Part shown: positions 47,050-56,274 of the stretch, one piece after another
Position numbering within the stretch: the stretch's first letter is position 1
Layout: the number at the start of each line of letters is the position of its first letter
Source of the DNA: Streptomyces sp. NBC_00569
Lineage (GTDB): Bacteria; Actinomycetota; Actinomycetes; Streptomycetales; Streptomycetaceae
Assembly (NCBI RefSeq): GCF_036345255.1
Contig: NZ_CP107783.1
Span: 806,001-870,000 of the forward strand
DNA: 64,000 bases
Direction of reading: 5' to 3'
Program-made: the position numbers and the translations under genes
The notes under the pieces: generated by a model
What the model was told of the DNA's origin: nothing
Databases searched by the model: none
Seen by the model: only the letters and a program-made list of their open reading frames with translations

Positions 47050-47559
47050 ATGCGACGCCGTCAGGTGACGACGCACATCGTGGCACTGGTCATGGCGGTG
47101 ACCGCGACGGCAGCCGCGACGGGCTGTACCCGCCTCATCGACGACAAGGGCCCGCTTCCGTCACGATCCGCGGAACCGCGCCTGTCGGCGGACACCGCGG
47201 TGCGCGAGCTGACGTCCGCGCTGGCGGCGGAGGGCGTCACGCTCGATCGGGCGCCGCAGGATCAGATCGTGATCGAGTGCACCGAGCGGCTGACGGGCCG
47301 GGGCGAGTCGGCGAAGGCCGGCGCGGCACTGAAGGCCGGCTTCGCCCGTGCCCGTTCCGACCACGGCTGGAAGAGCGGTCCGGACATGGGCGGCGCGTCA
47401 CTCACCCTGCGCAAGGGCAACTGGACGGCGGCAGCCGGCCTCCCGCCCACCACGGCGGCGTCCCCCAGGGCTGCGGTCACGATCACTGTCAACCTCGTGT
47501 GCGACGGCGCCCGCTCGAAGTCCCGGACAGACGCCTCCCCGACCTCGACAGCGTCCTGA
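47050..47559 (+). CDS. Small lipoprotein
   Basis: A protein of 169 residues from the ATG at 47050 (MRRRQVTTHIVALVMAVTAT at the start). A lipobox-like AAATGC places the acylated cysteine near residue 24. The mature domain has the helix TAVRELTSALAAEGVTLDRA and a beta region with a cysteine near VIECTERL and another near VNLVCDGA. An ATG at 47038 would add four residues. It diverges from the PPOX-type gene. The family is not recognised. Confidence 0.6.
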   Translation: MRRRQVTTHIVALVMAVTATAAATGCTRLIDDKGPLPSRSAEPRLSADTAVRELTSALAAEGVTLDRAPQDQIVIECTERLTGRGESAKAGAALKAGFARARSDHGWKSGPDMGGASLTLRKGNWTAAAGLPPTTAASPRAAVTITVNLVCDGARSKSRTDASPTSTAS

Positions 47560-47583
47560 GGGCCGGGCGCGCTCCGGCCTCGG

Positions 47584-47937
47584 CTACTCGCCCGACCGCC
47601 CCGCCTCCGCACGCAGTTTCGCGGCCCGCTCGGTCGGGTCGTAGTCCGGTCCGACGCCCTCGATCAGCAGCAGATCCCCCTCGATGTGGTCGGTCCGCAG
47701 CCGCAGAATGTCCTGGTACGCGGGCGAGTTGTACCAGGCACGCGCCTCGGCGAGGCCGGGAAACTCGATCAGCACCATGCTGCCGGGCCAGCTCCCCTCG
47801 ACCACTTCGGCGGGCGGGCCGTGGATGACAAAGCGGCCCTCGAAGGGGTCGAGCGTGGCCTGGATGCGCTCCAGGTACTCGATGATGTCGGCGTGATGCC
47901 GGCGGCTGCGAAGATGCGCGAAACCATAGGCGGGCAC
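47584..47937 (-). CDS. DUF1330-family protein
   Basis: A protein of 117 residues with the DUF1330 ferredoxin-like fold pattern: PAYGFAHLRSRRHHADIIEY at the start, RFVIHGPPAEVVEGSWPGSM, VLIEFPGLAEARAWYNSPAY and DILRLRTDHIEGDLLLIEGV. Such proteins are small dimers of unknown function. It converges on the lipoprotein gene. Confidence 0.88.
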   Translation of the reverse strand: MPAYGFAHLRSRRHHADIIEYLERIQATLDPFEGRFVIHGPPAEVVEGSWPGSMVLIEFPGLAEARAWYNSPAYQDILRLRTDHIEGDLLLIEGVGPDYDPTERAAKLRAEAGRSGE

Positions 47938-48079
47938 GATCGGGCTCCCTCGTTCAGGTCCTCGCGGCGCGGAGACGAGGACCTGAACGTAGCCCGCGGG
48001 CGTTCGAGGGGTCGATTACCTCTGAGGTAGTTGCCGGCGGGGCGTCACAGCGTTCGCCGGCCTCCCACCCGTTCCACCC

Positions 48080-48616
48080 TCAGGAAAGGGCCCCCACGTA
48101 CGCGAGGGCCTGCTTCAGCAGGACACCGTGCCCGCCCGGCATCTCGTTCTGGACCACCTGTGACGAGGCCTCCTCCGGGGTGAACCAGACCAGGTCGAGC
48201 GCGTCCTGCCGGGGCCGGCAGTCTCCCGTCACGGGGACGATGTACGCGAGGGACACGGCGTGCTGGCGCGGGTCGTGGAACGGCGTGACGCCGAGCGTCG
48301 GGAAGTACTCGGCGACGGTGAAAGGCTGCAGGGACGCCGGTACGCGGGGCAGGGCGACCGGGCCGAGGTCCTTCTCCAGATGACGCAGCAGCGCGTCGCG
48401 GACGCGCTCGTGGTGCAGCACCCGGCCGGAGACGAAGGAGCGGCTGACCGTCCCGTCCCGCCCGATGCGCAACAGCAGTCCGATGTGGGTGACTTCACCA
48501 TTGTTGTCGACTCGCACCGGTACGGCTTCGACGTACAGGATCGGCATGCGGGCGCGCGCCTGCTCAAGATCGTCGGAGGTGAGCCAGCCGGGCGTGGTTT
48601 CGGTCGTATCAGACAT
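48080..48616 (-). CDS. DUF4916-type NUDIX-like protein
   Basis: A protein of 178 residues. The fold pattern (MPILYVEAVPVRVDNNGEVT, GLLLRIGRDGTVSRSFVSGR, VLHHERVRDALLRHLEKDLG and HAVSLAYIVPVTGDCRPRQD) matches actinobacterial NUDIX-like DUF4916 proteins. The classical Nudix box GX5EX7REUXEEXGU is degenerate: the RE-x2-EE region reads RDALLRHLEKD, so hydrolase activity is doubtful. Confidence 0.75.
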   Translation of the reverse strand: MSDTTETTPGWLTSDDLEQARARMPILYVEAVPVRVDNNGEVTHIGLLLRIGRDGTVSRSFVSGRVLHHERVRDALLRHLEKDLGPVALPRVPASLQPFTVAEYFPTLGVTPFHDPRQHAVSLAYIVPVTGDCRPRQDALDLVWFTPEEASSQVVQNEMPGGHGVLLKQALAYVGALS

Positions 48617-48702
48617 TGGGCGATCGTACTTTCACCGTCTGCCGCGTCACGCACGCCGCTCCAGGCAACACCCCGATCGGGCATGGACGGTCCTACGCGA
48701 AT

Positions 48703-49140
48703 TCAGGCAAACGGCACCAGACGGAACACCGGGTGCCCTGCCGCCTCTGCGGCGAACTCCTCGTCGGCCGAATCGAGCGTCACATCGAAGTAGGCCCGGG
48801 TGACCGGCACTTCCCGCAGGTACTGCCGCAGCACGGCGACACTCTCCTCGGGGTCGAGTTCGACCACGCGCAGGTTCTCGGAGCGGCCGCCGCGGCTCAG
48901 GCCGACCTCGCCGGCGACGCGCGCGTTGCGCACCCAGTTGCTCACCCCGTAAGCGGCGACGAGCCAGCGCTCGCCGCCCGCCGACATCACGTCGACCGGG
49001 ATGGAGTAAGGGCGGCCCGACTTCCTTCCGTTCACGGTCAGGACGAAGCGGTAGCCCTTGCCCATCCCCAGCCGGGTCATGGTCAGGAACACCCGGTTGA
49101 CCGCGCGCGTCACGGGTCCGACACGGTACGACTTCGCCAT
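48703..49140 (-). CDS. Deazaflavin (F420)-dependent nitroreductase-family protein
   Basis: A protein of 145 residues; the ATG at 49140 follows GGAGGGG at an ideal distance. It shows the DDN/nitroreductase pattern: [56 protein letters not shown] and ends [13 protein letters not shown]. Members bind F420H2 and reduce quinones or nitro compounds, with the N-terminus often membrane-associated. The family is secure and the substrate unknown. Confidence 0.85.
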   Translation of the reverse strand: MAKSYRVGPVTRAVNRVFLTMTRLGMGKGYRFVLTVNGRKSGRPYSIPVDVMSAGGERWLVAAYGVSNWVRNARVAGEVGLSRGGRSENLRVVELDPEESVAVLRQYLREVPVTRAYFDVTLDSADEEFAAEAAGHPVFRLVPFA

Positions 49141-49285
49141 GCGCCCCTCCCCTCTTCCGACGTGCCTTGCTCGATCTTGTCCTGCTCGAACGAGTCCTAC
49201 GCGTGCCTGTCCTGGTGGCCCGCGCACCGGAAGCCTACGTTCTCCTGTAGAACGGCCCCAGTTGACCATTCGAAGGCAGGCAGCC

Positions 49286-49753
49286 ATGTCCACACGTCCA
49301 CCCCTCCCGCCCTTCACCCGCGAGACCGCGATCGAGAAGGTGCGCCTCGCCGAGGACGGCTGGAACAGCCGCTCCCCGCAGAAGGTCGCCCTGGCCTACA
49401 GCGAGGACTCACGCTGGCGCAATCGCGCCGAGTTCATCACCGGCCGGGAAGCGATCGTCGCGTTCCTGTCGCGCAAGTGGAACCGGGAGCTGGACTACCG
49501 TCTCGTCAAGGAACTGTGGGCCTTCGAGGGTCATCGCATCGCGGTCCGCTTCGCCTACGAATGGCATGACGACTCCGGCCACTGGTTCCGTTCGTACGGC
49601 AACGAGAACTGGGAGTTCGACGACGACGGCCTGATGCGCACGCGCCACGCGAGCATCAACGACCTGCCGATCGAGGAGTCCGAGCGCAAGTACCGCTGGC
49701 CGCTCGGCCGCCGCCCCGACGACCACCCTGGCCTCACCGATCTCGGTCTTTGA
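49286..49753 (+). CDS. DUF1348-family, NTF2-like protein
   Basis: A protein of 155 residues matching the DUF1348 pattern: [80 protein letters not shown] and [20 protein letters not shown]. The fold is a cone-shaped NTF2-like barrel. The function is unknown. The ATG at 49286 is preceded only by a weak AGGCAGG. It ends in a terminator. Confidence 0.88.
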   Translation: MSTRPPLPPFTRETAIEKVRLAEDGWNSRSPQKVALAYSEDSRWRNRAEFITGREAIVAFLSRKWNRELDYRLVKELWAFEGHRIAVRFAYEWHDDSGHWFRSYGNENWEFDDDGLMRTRHASINDLPIEESERKYRWPLGRRPDDHPGLTDLGL

Positions 49754-49769
49754 ACCCGCTCCCCGCGAC

Positions 49770-49795
49770 GTGACGGCGTAGCGCCCCGCCGTCAC
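49770..49795 (+). terminator. Terminator after the DUF1348 gene
   Basis: GTGACGGCG (49770-49778) and CGCCGTCAC (49787-49795) form a perfect 9-bp stem, which CCCCG and CGGGG can extend around small bulges. Confidence 0.75.
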
Positions 49796-49916
49796 GGGGA
49801 TGGGACGGCGGGGGCTGCCACGACGAGCGTGACTGTTCAAGTTTCACAGACTCCGGACGTGATCGGAAGCACGCCTCACGAACGGACGGACACGTGCGAG
49901 TACGGGGAGATGGTGC

Positions 49917-50522
49917 TCAACTCCCCATCTCTGTCTCGCTGTTCACGGCGTTCGGCTTATGGCGCCGGTAGTAGCGGGCCACGCGGGCGCGGTTGCCGCA
50001 GCGGGCGGCCGAGCACCAGCGGCGGCGGGGGTGGGCCGGCAGGAACAGCAGCACGCAGTCCTCGGCCTCGCACTGCCTGACCTTGCCGATCCCGGGGTCG
50101 GTGAGGAGGTCGGCGGCGGATTCCGCCAGAAGGGCGGCGAGGCGAACACCCAGCGGTCCGGTCCGGCGGGGGGCCGCCGTCACGGCGGCGCCGTCCCAGG
50201 CCAGTTCACGGAAGGCCGGCGCGAGGCGCTGCGCCTCGGTCAGCGCACGCAAGGCCGACGGGGGCGGCGCGTTTCCTTCGGTCACCGCGCGGAGGATGGC
50301 CTCGATGTGGCCACGGACGGCACGGACGGCGGCGAGGTCGTCCGCGCTCGGGGCGGTACGGGTGAGGTCCGCGGGGAGTCGGTCCGCTTCGAGGTCCAGC
50401 CAGGCGGCCAGCCGTCGTGGCGTGTCGATCAGGTCGGCGGGGTGGCCGTCAAGCCCCGTGGGCCGGGTGTTGACGAGGTCCAGGGCCAGGGGTTCGCCGG
50501 TCAGCGGTTCGCCGTCACTCAT
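49917..50522 (-). CDS. CGNR zinc-finger regulator
   Basis: A protein of 201 residues. An N-terminal stress-response-like domain (LTGEPLALDLVNTRPTG, then TPRRLAAWLDLEAD) is followed by a C-terminal zinc finger with CEAEDCVLLFLPAHPRRRWC and CGNRARVARYYRRHK, the CGNR signature. These proteins are transcriptional regulators, often next to a hydrolase or transporter. It diverges from the epoxide-hydrolase-like gene at 50608; CTAATGC occurs at both 50527-50533 and 50575-50581 in the shared promoter region, a possible binding repeat. Confidence 0.85.
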   Translation of the reverse strand: MSDGEPLTGEPLALDLVNTRPTGLDGHPADLIDTPRRLAAWLDLEADRLPADLTRTAPSADDLAAVRAVRGHIEAILRAVTEGNAPPPSALRALTEAQRLAPAFRELAWDGAAVTAAPRRTGPLGVRLAALLAESAADLLTDPGIGKVRQCEAEDCVLLFLPAHPRRRWCSAARCGNRARVARYYRRHKPNAVNSETEMGS

Positions 50523-50607
50523 GCACCTAATGCTACATCCGGCCATTGACGCGTTAGAAAAGGTGTCGCTATAACTAATGCATCTTCTCGCATCGGAGGC
50601 ATGTGAC

Positions 50608-51495
50608 ATGGAGTCCCGGACCACACCCCGCGTCACCCTTCCCGCCCGAACCGCCCACCGGCGCATCGATGTCGACGGTGTCGAGGTCTTCTACCGCGAA
50701 TCACTGCCAGAGCGCACCGACGCCCCCGCGCTGCTCCTGCTGCACGGCTTTCCGTCCGCCTCACACCAGTTCAGGCGCCTGATCGACACCCTGGGCGCGC
50801 ACTACCGCCTCATCGCGCCCGACTACCCCGGCTTCGGTCACACGTCGGCGCCCGACGGGTTCGAGTACAGCTTCGACCGGCTCGCGGCCGTCACCGAAGG
50901 CTTCGTCGAACGCCTGGGCCTGACCCGGTTCGCCCTGTACCTCTTCGACTTCGGCGCGCCCGTCGGCTTCCGTCTCGCACTGCGTCACCCGGAGCGGATC
51001 ACCGGCCTGATCGTGCAGAACGGCAACGCCTACGCCGAAGGCCTGTCGGACGCGGCGCGTGACTTCACCGCGCTCACCCCGGACACTCCCGGGGCCGAGC
51101 GGACCATCATGGGCCTGTTCACCGAAGAGGCCACCCGCTCCCAGTACGAGGGCGGCACCTCGGATCCCTCGCTGGTCGCCCCCGAGGGCTGGCTGCTGGA
51201 CCAGCACTTCCTGGACCTGCCCGGCCGCAAGCAGGCCCAACTCGCCCTGGCCTACGACTACAAGAGCAATGTCGCCGCCTATCCGGCCTGGCAGGAGTGG
51301 CTGCGCGAGCACCGGCCGCCGACGCTGATCACCTGGGGCGTCAACGACCCCTTCTTCCCCGAGCCGGGGGCCCGCGCCTACCTCCGCGACGTCCCGGACG
51401 CGGAGCTGCATCTCTTCGAGACGGGTCACTTCGCCCTGGAGGACCACCTGCCGCAGATCGCCCCTCTGATCGCGGACTTCCTGGACCGCGCCTGA
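50608..51495 (+). CDS. Alpha/beta-hydrolase, epoxide hydrolase or haloalkane dehalogenase type
   Basis: A protein of 295 residues, with the ATG at 50608 eight bases after GGAGG. The nucleophile is probably an Asp rather than a Ser, in YLFDFGAPVGFRLA near residue 114. The oxyanion-hole motif HGFPSASHQFR is near 44, an acidic residue is in GVNDPFF and the base is His in ETGHFALEDH. This Asp-His-Asp arrangement is typical of epoxide hydrolases and dehalogenases. Divergence from the CGNR regulator suggests regulation by that protein. The substrate is unknown. Confidence 0.85.
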   Translation: MESRTTPRVTLPARTAHRRIDVDGVEVFYRESLPERTDAPALLLLHGFPSASHQFRRLIDTLGAHYRLIAPDYPGFGHTSAPDGFEYSFDRLAAVTEGFVERLGLTRFALYLFDFGAPVGFRLALRHPERITGLIVQNGNAYAEGLSDAARDFTALTPDTPGAERTIMGLFTEEATRSQYEGGTSDPSLVAPEGWLLDQHFLDLPGRKQAQLALAYDYKSNVAAYPAWQEWLREHRPPTLITWGVNDPFFPEPGARAYLRDVPDAELHLFETGHFALEDHLPQIAPLIADFLDRA

Positions 51496-51719
51496 CCTTC
51501 CGTGGACGACCTCCGGCCGAAGCGCGTACGGACCCTTCCGGGGATCGGCCAACTCCCCGCTGTCCGGGGTCTGTCTGCCAGTACCCCTCCCCCGCCCGAC
51601 GCGGCGATGGGCGGCCTCGCGGTACGTGCGAAGTGGACCGCGAGGCCGCCCGGGTGCGCCGTCCGGTCAGGGCGCCCATCGCCGACCGTACGCACAGGAC
51701 ACCCGCCCGGCGCCCTGAG

Positions 51720-52223
51720 TTACGCCGTCCGGGACCGTCCCGCCACGGGCTGCCGAGCCAGGTCCAGCTCCCCGACCGTCTGATCCCCGCTCGTCTCGCC
51801 GGTCGGCCGGAACCCGAGCCCCAGGTAGAACCCTTCCGGGCCCCGCGCACCGGGGTGCCACGTGACCGTGAGACGGGTTCCGCCGCGGCGCCGGATCTCG
51901 TCCGCGACGGACTCGACCGCGAAGCGGCCGTACCCCCGCCCCTGTTCATTGGCAGCGATGTTCAGACGCCAGAGTCCGGAACGCACGTCGTTGCCCGTAC
52001 CGTCCCCGGCGAAGTCGATGTCGAAGAAGGCCATGAGGAAGCCGACGGCCCGCCCGCCGTCCACGATCAGCCGGGGCCAGGCCACCTCGGGATGCACATA
52101 GGCCTCGGCGAGGGACTTCACCACGGGGGCGACCAAGTGGTGCTGGTCCGGCCGGACCTCGATGGCTGTCGCGGTCTCGAAGTTGGCCGGGGTGATCGCC
52201 TCCAGGCGAAGCTCCGTCGTCAT
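51720..52223 (-). CDS. GNAT-family acetyltransferase
   Basis: A protein of 167 residues. Motif A for acetyl-CoA binding is seen in RLNIAANEQGRGYGRFAVES near 87-106, with a final WHPGARGPEGFYLGLGFRPTG. It resembles spermidine/diamine N-acetyltransferases of the PaiA/BltD type. The substrate is not known. The gene lies in a monocistronic position, with about 220 gene-free bases after the hydrolase and 110 before the next gene. Confidence 0.85.
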   Translation of the reverse strand: MTTELRLEAITPANFETATAIEVRPDQHHLVAPVVKSLAEAYVHPEVAWPRLIVDGGRAVGFLMAFFDIDFAGDGTGNDVRSGLWRLNIAANEQGRGYGRFAVESVADEIRRRGGTRLTVTWHPGARGPEGFYLGLGFRPTGETSGDQTVGELDLARQPVAGRSRTA

Positions 52224-52332
52224 GCCTGCACCCTCTGCGCCGCGGGAGGGAGGATCAAGTGAATTTCGGCGCCAAGGGCCGGGTGGCCGCTGGTCACGCG
52301 CTCACCAGGCCTGCGGCGCCCGGTGCGGCGGC

Positions 52333-54333
52333 TCACCAGGCCAGCATCAGCCAAGCGCGATGCGGCAGTTCCGTCTCGGCCGTGATGCCTTCCTCTCCGT
52401 GGAGCACGCTCGCCGGTGCCGGGGTTTTCAGCGGGTCCAGGCGGATCGACGACACCGCGTCGGGCGGTGTGGGGATGTCGACGTGGGGCAGGGCAGGGTC
52501 GAAGCTGCCGTTGGCCATGGCGAGTCGTGTCACCCCGTCCTGTTGCGACAGGTGCGGGATCAGGTGCGGTCCGCCGCTGACCAGCGGCAGCGTCGGGCTC
52601 GGTCCCTCCAGGAACCGGACGACGGCGTGGATGACGCGCTGCCCGAAGTCGTCGCGGGGCAGGTCGGCGGGGTCGGTGGCGGCGAGTACGGCGACGCGCC
52701 CGCCGAGCTCATTGACGTATCCGCAGCTTCCGGCGCCCCACACGTCCTCCCCCGGTGTGAGGACGTGCGTCCACACGACGGCTTCCGGACCCGGGCGCAG
52801 GCGGGCCAGCGCGGGCTGCGTGTTGACGCTCAGCAGCGTGCCGACGATGTCGGGGTCGGGGTGGTGGGTGATCTGTTCGAAGCTGAAGGGGTCCGCCGCC
52901 TGCGCGTCCTCGCGGTCGACGACCTCGGTGACCTGGACACCGAGGAGATCGCCGAATCCGCGCCGCGTCAGCACATCGGCCGCGACTCCGTCGAGCAGCA
53001 GTCCGCCCGTCAGCATCTCCCGGATCTCGCCGTCGTCGAACGCCCAGGCCAGCTTGCCGAAGACAGCCTGCACCGGGGCCTTTGAGGCGGTCACCGGGAT
53101 GCCGTAGCGCAGCAGGAAGTCGGCTGCCCCGCGCGGGCCGGTGCGCAGCTCGTCCAGAGTGCCGGTCCGGGTGCGGACGTGGGCCGCGGCGTCCTGGCGG
53201 TACGGCAGCCCGACCCCGAGTGTCCGGGCCTCCTTGGTGTGGCGTCCCGCGATCCAGTCGAGGGCCGGGCGTGAGCGGCGCAGCAGCTGAGAGGTGCCGC
53301 GGAAGCGGTCGGGGCGGCCGGCCTGCATGGGGTGCACGTTGAGGAACAGGGCGTCCGCGCCGGACAGTTGGGCCGTGGTCATCTCGGACCAGGTCTGCAC
53401 GTCCGACTTCGACCAGGTGGTGTGCGGCCAGTTCTCGATCTCCGGCTCGGACTCTACCCAGGCGGGCCGCAGCGCGCGCTGGGACTCCAGGAGCCACATC
53501 TGGCCACTGATCGAACGCGGGGCGCTGTCGCTGTACGGGGCGAAGTGCGGCCGGTGCGTGGCCCGGCCCTGTACGGCCAGGGCCTGGAACAGCGCCGGCC
53601 AGTCGCGGCCCTCGACGGAGTGGACGTCGGGCAGAGAGCTCATCAGCCCGAGTCTGGACCGCCCCGACGAAATCTCCTCGACGACCTCGCTCAACCGCTC
53701 GGCGATCTCCGTCTGTACGGTGCGCCAGACCTGCTGGAGGAGGGCGCGCCACGGGTGCGGCGGGCCGGGTTCGGTGATCGCCCGCACGACCTCGTCGCGG
53801 GTCACGGGGCGGCCGGCGAGATCGGCCAGTCGGTTCAGGACGGGGGCCTCGAAGCCGCCGCCCCAGTCCAGTGGGGCGTGGTTGTGGAAACGGAAGTCGT
53901 CCTCGAGCCACAGCACGCGGAAGCCGAGTCCGGCGAAGCGTCCGTAGTGGGCGTACAGCCATTCGCGCCAGTCGGGGCAGGTGAACGAGGCCTGCGCGGC
54001 GGCGGTCCTGCCGGTGGGCGAGACCATCGGCAGGAAGCCGTGGGCGTCCTTGCGACCGCGGTCCGCGTGGCCGGTCGTCACCCAGGGGTTGAGGCTGACG
54101 TCGAGTCCGGCGTCGCGCAGGACGTCACTGACGGTGGCCGTGGTCTCGTACCAGCGGTCTTCGGCCTCACCGGTGAGATAGCCGTCGAACACCTCCTCGG
54201 CGGCGAGCAGGAGAACGACTTCGTCGACCCCGGCCTCCTGGCAGGCCCGGGCCAGGGCGGTGGCGTGCGCGACCGCCTCGGCCGGGTCCTTGCGGGGAGG
54301 AAGCTGGAATCGCAGGTGGTAGCGCGCCGGCAA
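52333..54333 (-). CDS. Glycoside-hydrolase-like protein (GH42-type barrel)
   Basis: A protein of 666 residues from the TTG at 54333, placed four bases after AAGGAGAG; the longer frame upstream has no ribosome-binding site and poor composition. It starts PARYHLRFQLPPRKDPAEAV. A TIM-barrel-like N-terminal part (about 1-400; GFRVLWLEDDFRFHNHAPLD and MTTAQLSGADALFLNVHPMQ) is followed by alpha/beta and beta domains (VTEVVDREDAQAADPFSF, CGYVNELGGRVAVLAA). This layout resembles GH42 and related uncharacterised glycosidases, though no diagnostic catalytic pair is certain. There is no signal peptide, so it is probably cytoplasmic. A large inverted repeat upstream suggests sugar-dependent repression. 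Confidence 0.6.
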   Translation of the reverse strand: MPARYHLRFQLPPRKDPAEAVAHATALARACQEAGVDEVVLLLAAEEVFDGYLTGEAEDRWYETTATVSDVLRDAGLDVSLNPWVTTGHADRGRKDAHGFLPMVSPTGRTAAAQASFTCPDWREWLYAHYGRFAGLGFRVLWLEDDFRFHNHAPLDWGGGFEAPVLNRLADLAGRPVTRDEVVRAITEPGPPHPWRALLQQVWRTVQTEIAERLSEVVEEISSGRSRLGLMSSLPDVHSVEGRDWPALFQALAVQGRATHRPHFAPYSDSAPRSISGQMWLLESQRALRPAWVESEPEIENWPHTTWSKSDVQTWSEMTTAQLSGADALFLNVHPMQAGRPDRFRGTSQLLRRSRPALDWIAGRHTKEARTLGVGLPYRQDAAAHVRTRTGTLDELRTGPRGAADFLLRYGIPVTASKAPVQAVFGKLAWAFDDGEIREMLTGGLLLDGVAADVLTRRGFGDLLGVQVTEVVDREDAQAADPFSFEQITHHPDPDIVGTLLSVNTQPALARLRPGPEAVVWTHVLTPGEDVWGAGSCGYVNELGGRVAVLAATDPADLPRDDFGQRVIHAVVRFLEGPSPTLPLVSGGPHLIPHLSQQDGVTRLAMANGSFDPALPHVDIPTPPDAVSSIRLDPLKTPAPASVLHGEEGITAETELPHRAWLMLAW

Positions 54334-54467
54334 CGGACTCTCCTTGTACGAGAGCGGCGCGGCCGGTGGTCCCACCGGCCCGCCGCCCTGTTCACCCGCG
54401 CAGCTCCGGGACGTGCCGAGGGGAGGTGTCGCGGGGAACTGACGATCTGAGGACGAAGGAAAGCTAT

Positions 54468-54515
54468 CTGCTTGAAATTGCTCGGTCAATGGAACTTTCG
54501 AGCAACTTCAAGCAG
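54468..54515. promoter_or_regulatory. Seventeen-base inverted repeat upstream of the glycosidase-like gene
   Basis: CTGCTTGAAATTGCTCG (54468-54484) and CGAGCAACTTCAAGCAG (54499-54515) are inverted complements in 16 of 17 positions, with a 14-base spacer. It lies about 135 bases upstream of the TTG start at 54333, in AT-richer sequence. A LacI- or ROK-type repressor site is plausible, but no such regulator gene is in the window. Confidence 0.6.
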
Positions 54516-54685
54516 GTCACTGAGGCGTGATGGGCCGCGGCCGGATCTGCGGGGTGGCGCGGGGCCCTGGTGCGCGGAGATGCCACGATCCGGCGCGGCA
54601 CCTCCGGCCGGCTGGTCCTCGTCCAGTTCGCAGAGCACGGCGTCCGCGCGTTCGAGGTCCGGTGGTCGACGGGTCTACCCCTACG

Positions 54686-55534
54686 TCATGCCGGGTCGTC
54701 GGACGACGACAGGTCCGTGGACATGGCCAGGGCGCGGTGCCGGTCGAGCTCGCGGGCGACGAGGTCGAGCTTGGCCTCGACCCGGGCCACGGCGTCGGCG
54801 CCGAGCACGAGGCGGAGCGGGGGTTCGGGGGTCTCGGCGAGGCCGACCACGGCGGCTGCCGCCTTGGCGGGGTCTCCGGGCTGGCGGTGGTTGGCGTCCG
54901 CGAGGGCCTTGCGGGTGGCGCCTGCCGTGGGGGCGTAGTCGTCGATCAGGCGGGGCTCGGTGTAGAGGCTCGACGCGTCGAGGAAGTCCGTGCGGAAGCC
55001 GCCGGGTTCGACGACCGTGACATGGACGCCCAAGGGGGCGAGTTCGCCGTGCAGTGCCTCGGTGATGCCTTCGACGGCGAACTTCGTCGCGCCGTACAGG
55101 CCGACACCGGGAGCGGTGGCGAAACCACCGACCGAGCTGATGTTGATCACGTGGCCCGACCGCTGGGCTCGAAGCGTGGGCAGTGCGGCCCGCAGGGTGC
55201 TGAGCACCCCGAAGACGTTGATGTCGAACGCGGCGCGTACGGCCTCGTCCGTGACCTCTTCCACCGCCCCGAGGAGGCCGCGCCCCGCGTTGTTGACCAG
55301 GACGTCGATGCGGCCGAAGCGCGCGAGTGCGGCATCGACCGCGGCCCGTGTCGTCGCCTCCACGGTGACGTCCAGGTCGACGGCGAGCAGGGCGTCGGAC
55401 GCGTCCGGGAACGCGCGGCGTACGGCTTCGGCGTCACGTGCGGTGGCGACGACCTCATGTCCTCGCGCCAGCGCCTCCCGCACGATCTCCGCGCCCAGAC
55501 CTCGCGAGGCGCCGGTGATGAACCAAACAGACAT
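54686..55534 (-). CDS. Short-chain dehydrogenase/reductase
   Basis: A protein of 282 residues; the ATG at 55534 follows GCAGGAG. Classical SDR motifs are present: TGASRGLG (6-13) for NAD(P) binding, NNAG near 88, ISS near 138 and the catalytic YGATK near 153-157, with an SDR-type C-terminus. The ring of Arg residues after the glycine motif (ATARDAEAVRR) favours NADP. The substrate is unknown. It is in the same direction as the ArsR-type gene but 122 bases downstream of it and probably has its own promoter. Confidence 0.9.
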   Translation of the reverse strand: MSVWFITGASRGLGAEIVREALARGHEVVATARDAEAVRRAFPDASDALLAVDLDVTVEATTRAAVDAALARFGRIDVLVNNAGRGLLGAVEEVTDEAVRAAFDINVFGVLSTLRAALPTLRAQRSGHVINISSVGGFATAPGVGLYGATKFAVEGITEALHGELAPLGVHVTVVEPGGFRTDFLDASSLYTEPRLIDDYAPTAGATRKALADANHRQPGDPAKAAAAVVGLAETPEPPLRLVLGADAVARVEAKLDLVARELDRHRALAMSTDLSSSDDPA

Positions 55535-55656
55535 GTCTCCTGCTTTCGTGAGCCTGACTGACTGCGTGTGCCGTATGCGTGTGCCGTAGGGGTCGTACGT
55601 GCCGGATGCTCTGTTCGGGGATGCGTGTGCGGCGCGGATGCGGATGCAGGTACGGA

Positions 55657-56220
55657 CTACGGGTGACCCGGCACTCCACGGGCGAAGGTGAAGACGGTTT
55701 CCCGCTTCTGACCGTCGTCGGGAAGTTCCCGGTCGGCCCACCTGTCCATGACTTCCACGATCTCGTCCTTGAACTGGGCGAGTTCGGCATCGGTCATCCG
55801 CAGCCACACCTCGGCGACGAAGGGGCCGAGCGGCCAGCGCTGCTGTTCGGACTGGGGTTGATCGGCCCAGCGGCGCACCTGGTCGACCTGCCGTTCGAGG
55901 TTGAGGGACTCGGCGGCGTTCGCGACGGCCTCCCCCGCCGCGTCGTCGGCGAAGTCGACGGAGGACCACAGGAGCTTCGGCGTGGTGCGCCGCCACCATC
56001 GTTCACGCCGGTCGCGGGCGAGTTCGGGGGCCTCCTCGATCAGCCCCGCGGCGGCCAGCGCCTTCAGGTGATGACTCACATTGCCGACGGCTTCGCCCGT
56101 CGCCTGCGACAGCGCGCTGGCGGTGGAAGGGCCGTCGAGTTTCAGCAGGTCGAGCAGGCGGCGGCGCACCGGGTGGGCCATCGCGGCCAGCACCCGGGAA
56201 TCGGTGATCGGAGGGGCCAT
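55657..56220 (-). CDS. ArsR-type winged-helix regulator
   Basis: A protein of 187 residues from the ATG at 56220; upstream starts overlap the operator. The winged helix (about 5-75) contains VLAAMAHPVRRRLLDLLKLD and NVSHHLKALAAAGLIEE. No clear metal-binding cysteine pair is visible, so it is more likely a small-molecule sensor of the helix_turn_helix_5 group. The C-terminal 100 residues resemble members associated with SDR or hydrolase genes (WADQPQSEQQRWPLGPFVAE). Two inverted repeats just upstream suggest autoregulation. Confidence 0.83.
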   Translation of the reverse strand: MAPPITDSRVLAAMAHPVRRRLLDLLKLDGPSTASALSQATGEAVGNVSHHLKALAAAGLIEEAPELARDRRERWWRRTTPKLLWSSVDFADDAAGEAVANAAESLNLERQVDQVRRWADQPQSEQQRWPLGPFVAEVWLRMTDAELAQFKDEIVEVMDRWADRELPDDGQKRETVFTFARGVPGHP

Positions 56221-56237
56221 ACGGGCGACACTACTTA

Positions 56238-56267
56238 CACAAGAGGTCTTGTGCAAGGGTTCTTGTG
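56238..56267. promoter_or_regulatory. Tandem operator for the ArsR-type regulator
   Basis: CACAAGA-GG-TCTTGTG (56238-56253) is a perfect inverted repeat. Next to it, CAAGGGTTCTTG (56254-56265) is a second inverted repeat, CAAG opposite CTTG. Both share CAAG/CTTG half-sites and lie 18-47 bases upstream of the ArsR start, so two dimers could bind side by side. Confidence 0.7.
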
Positions 56268-56274
56268 GACTGCC

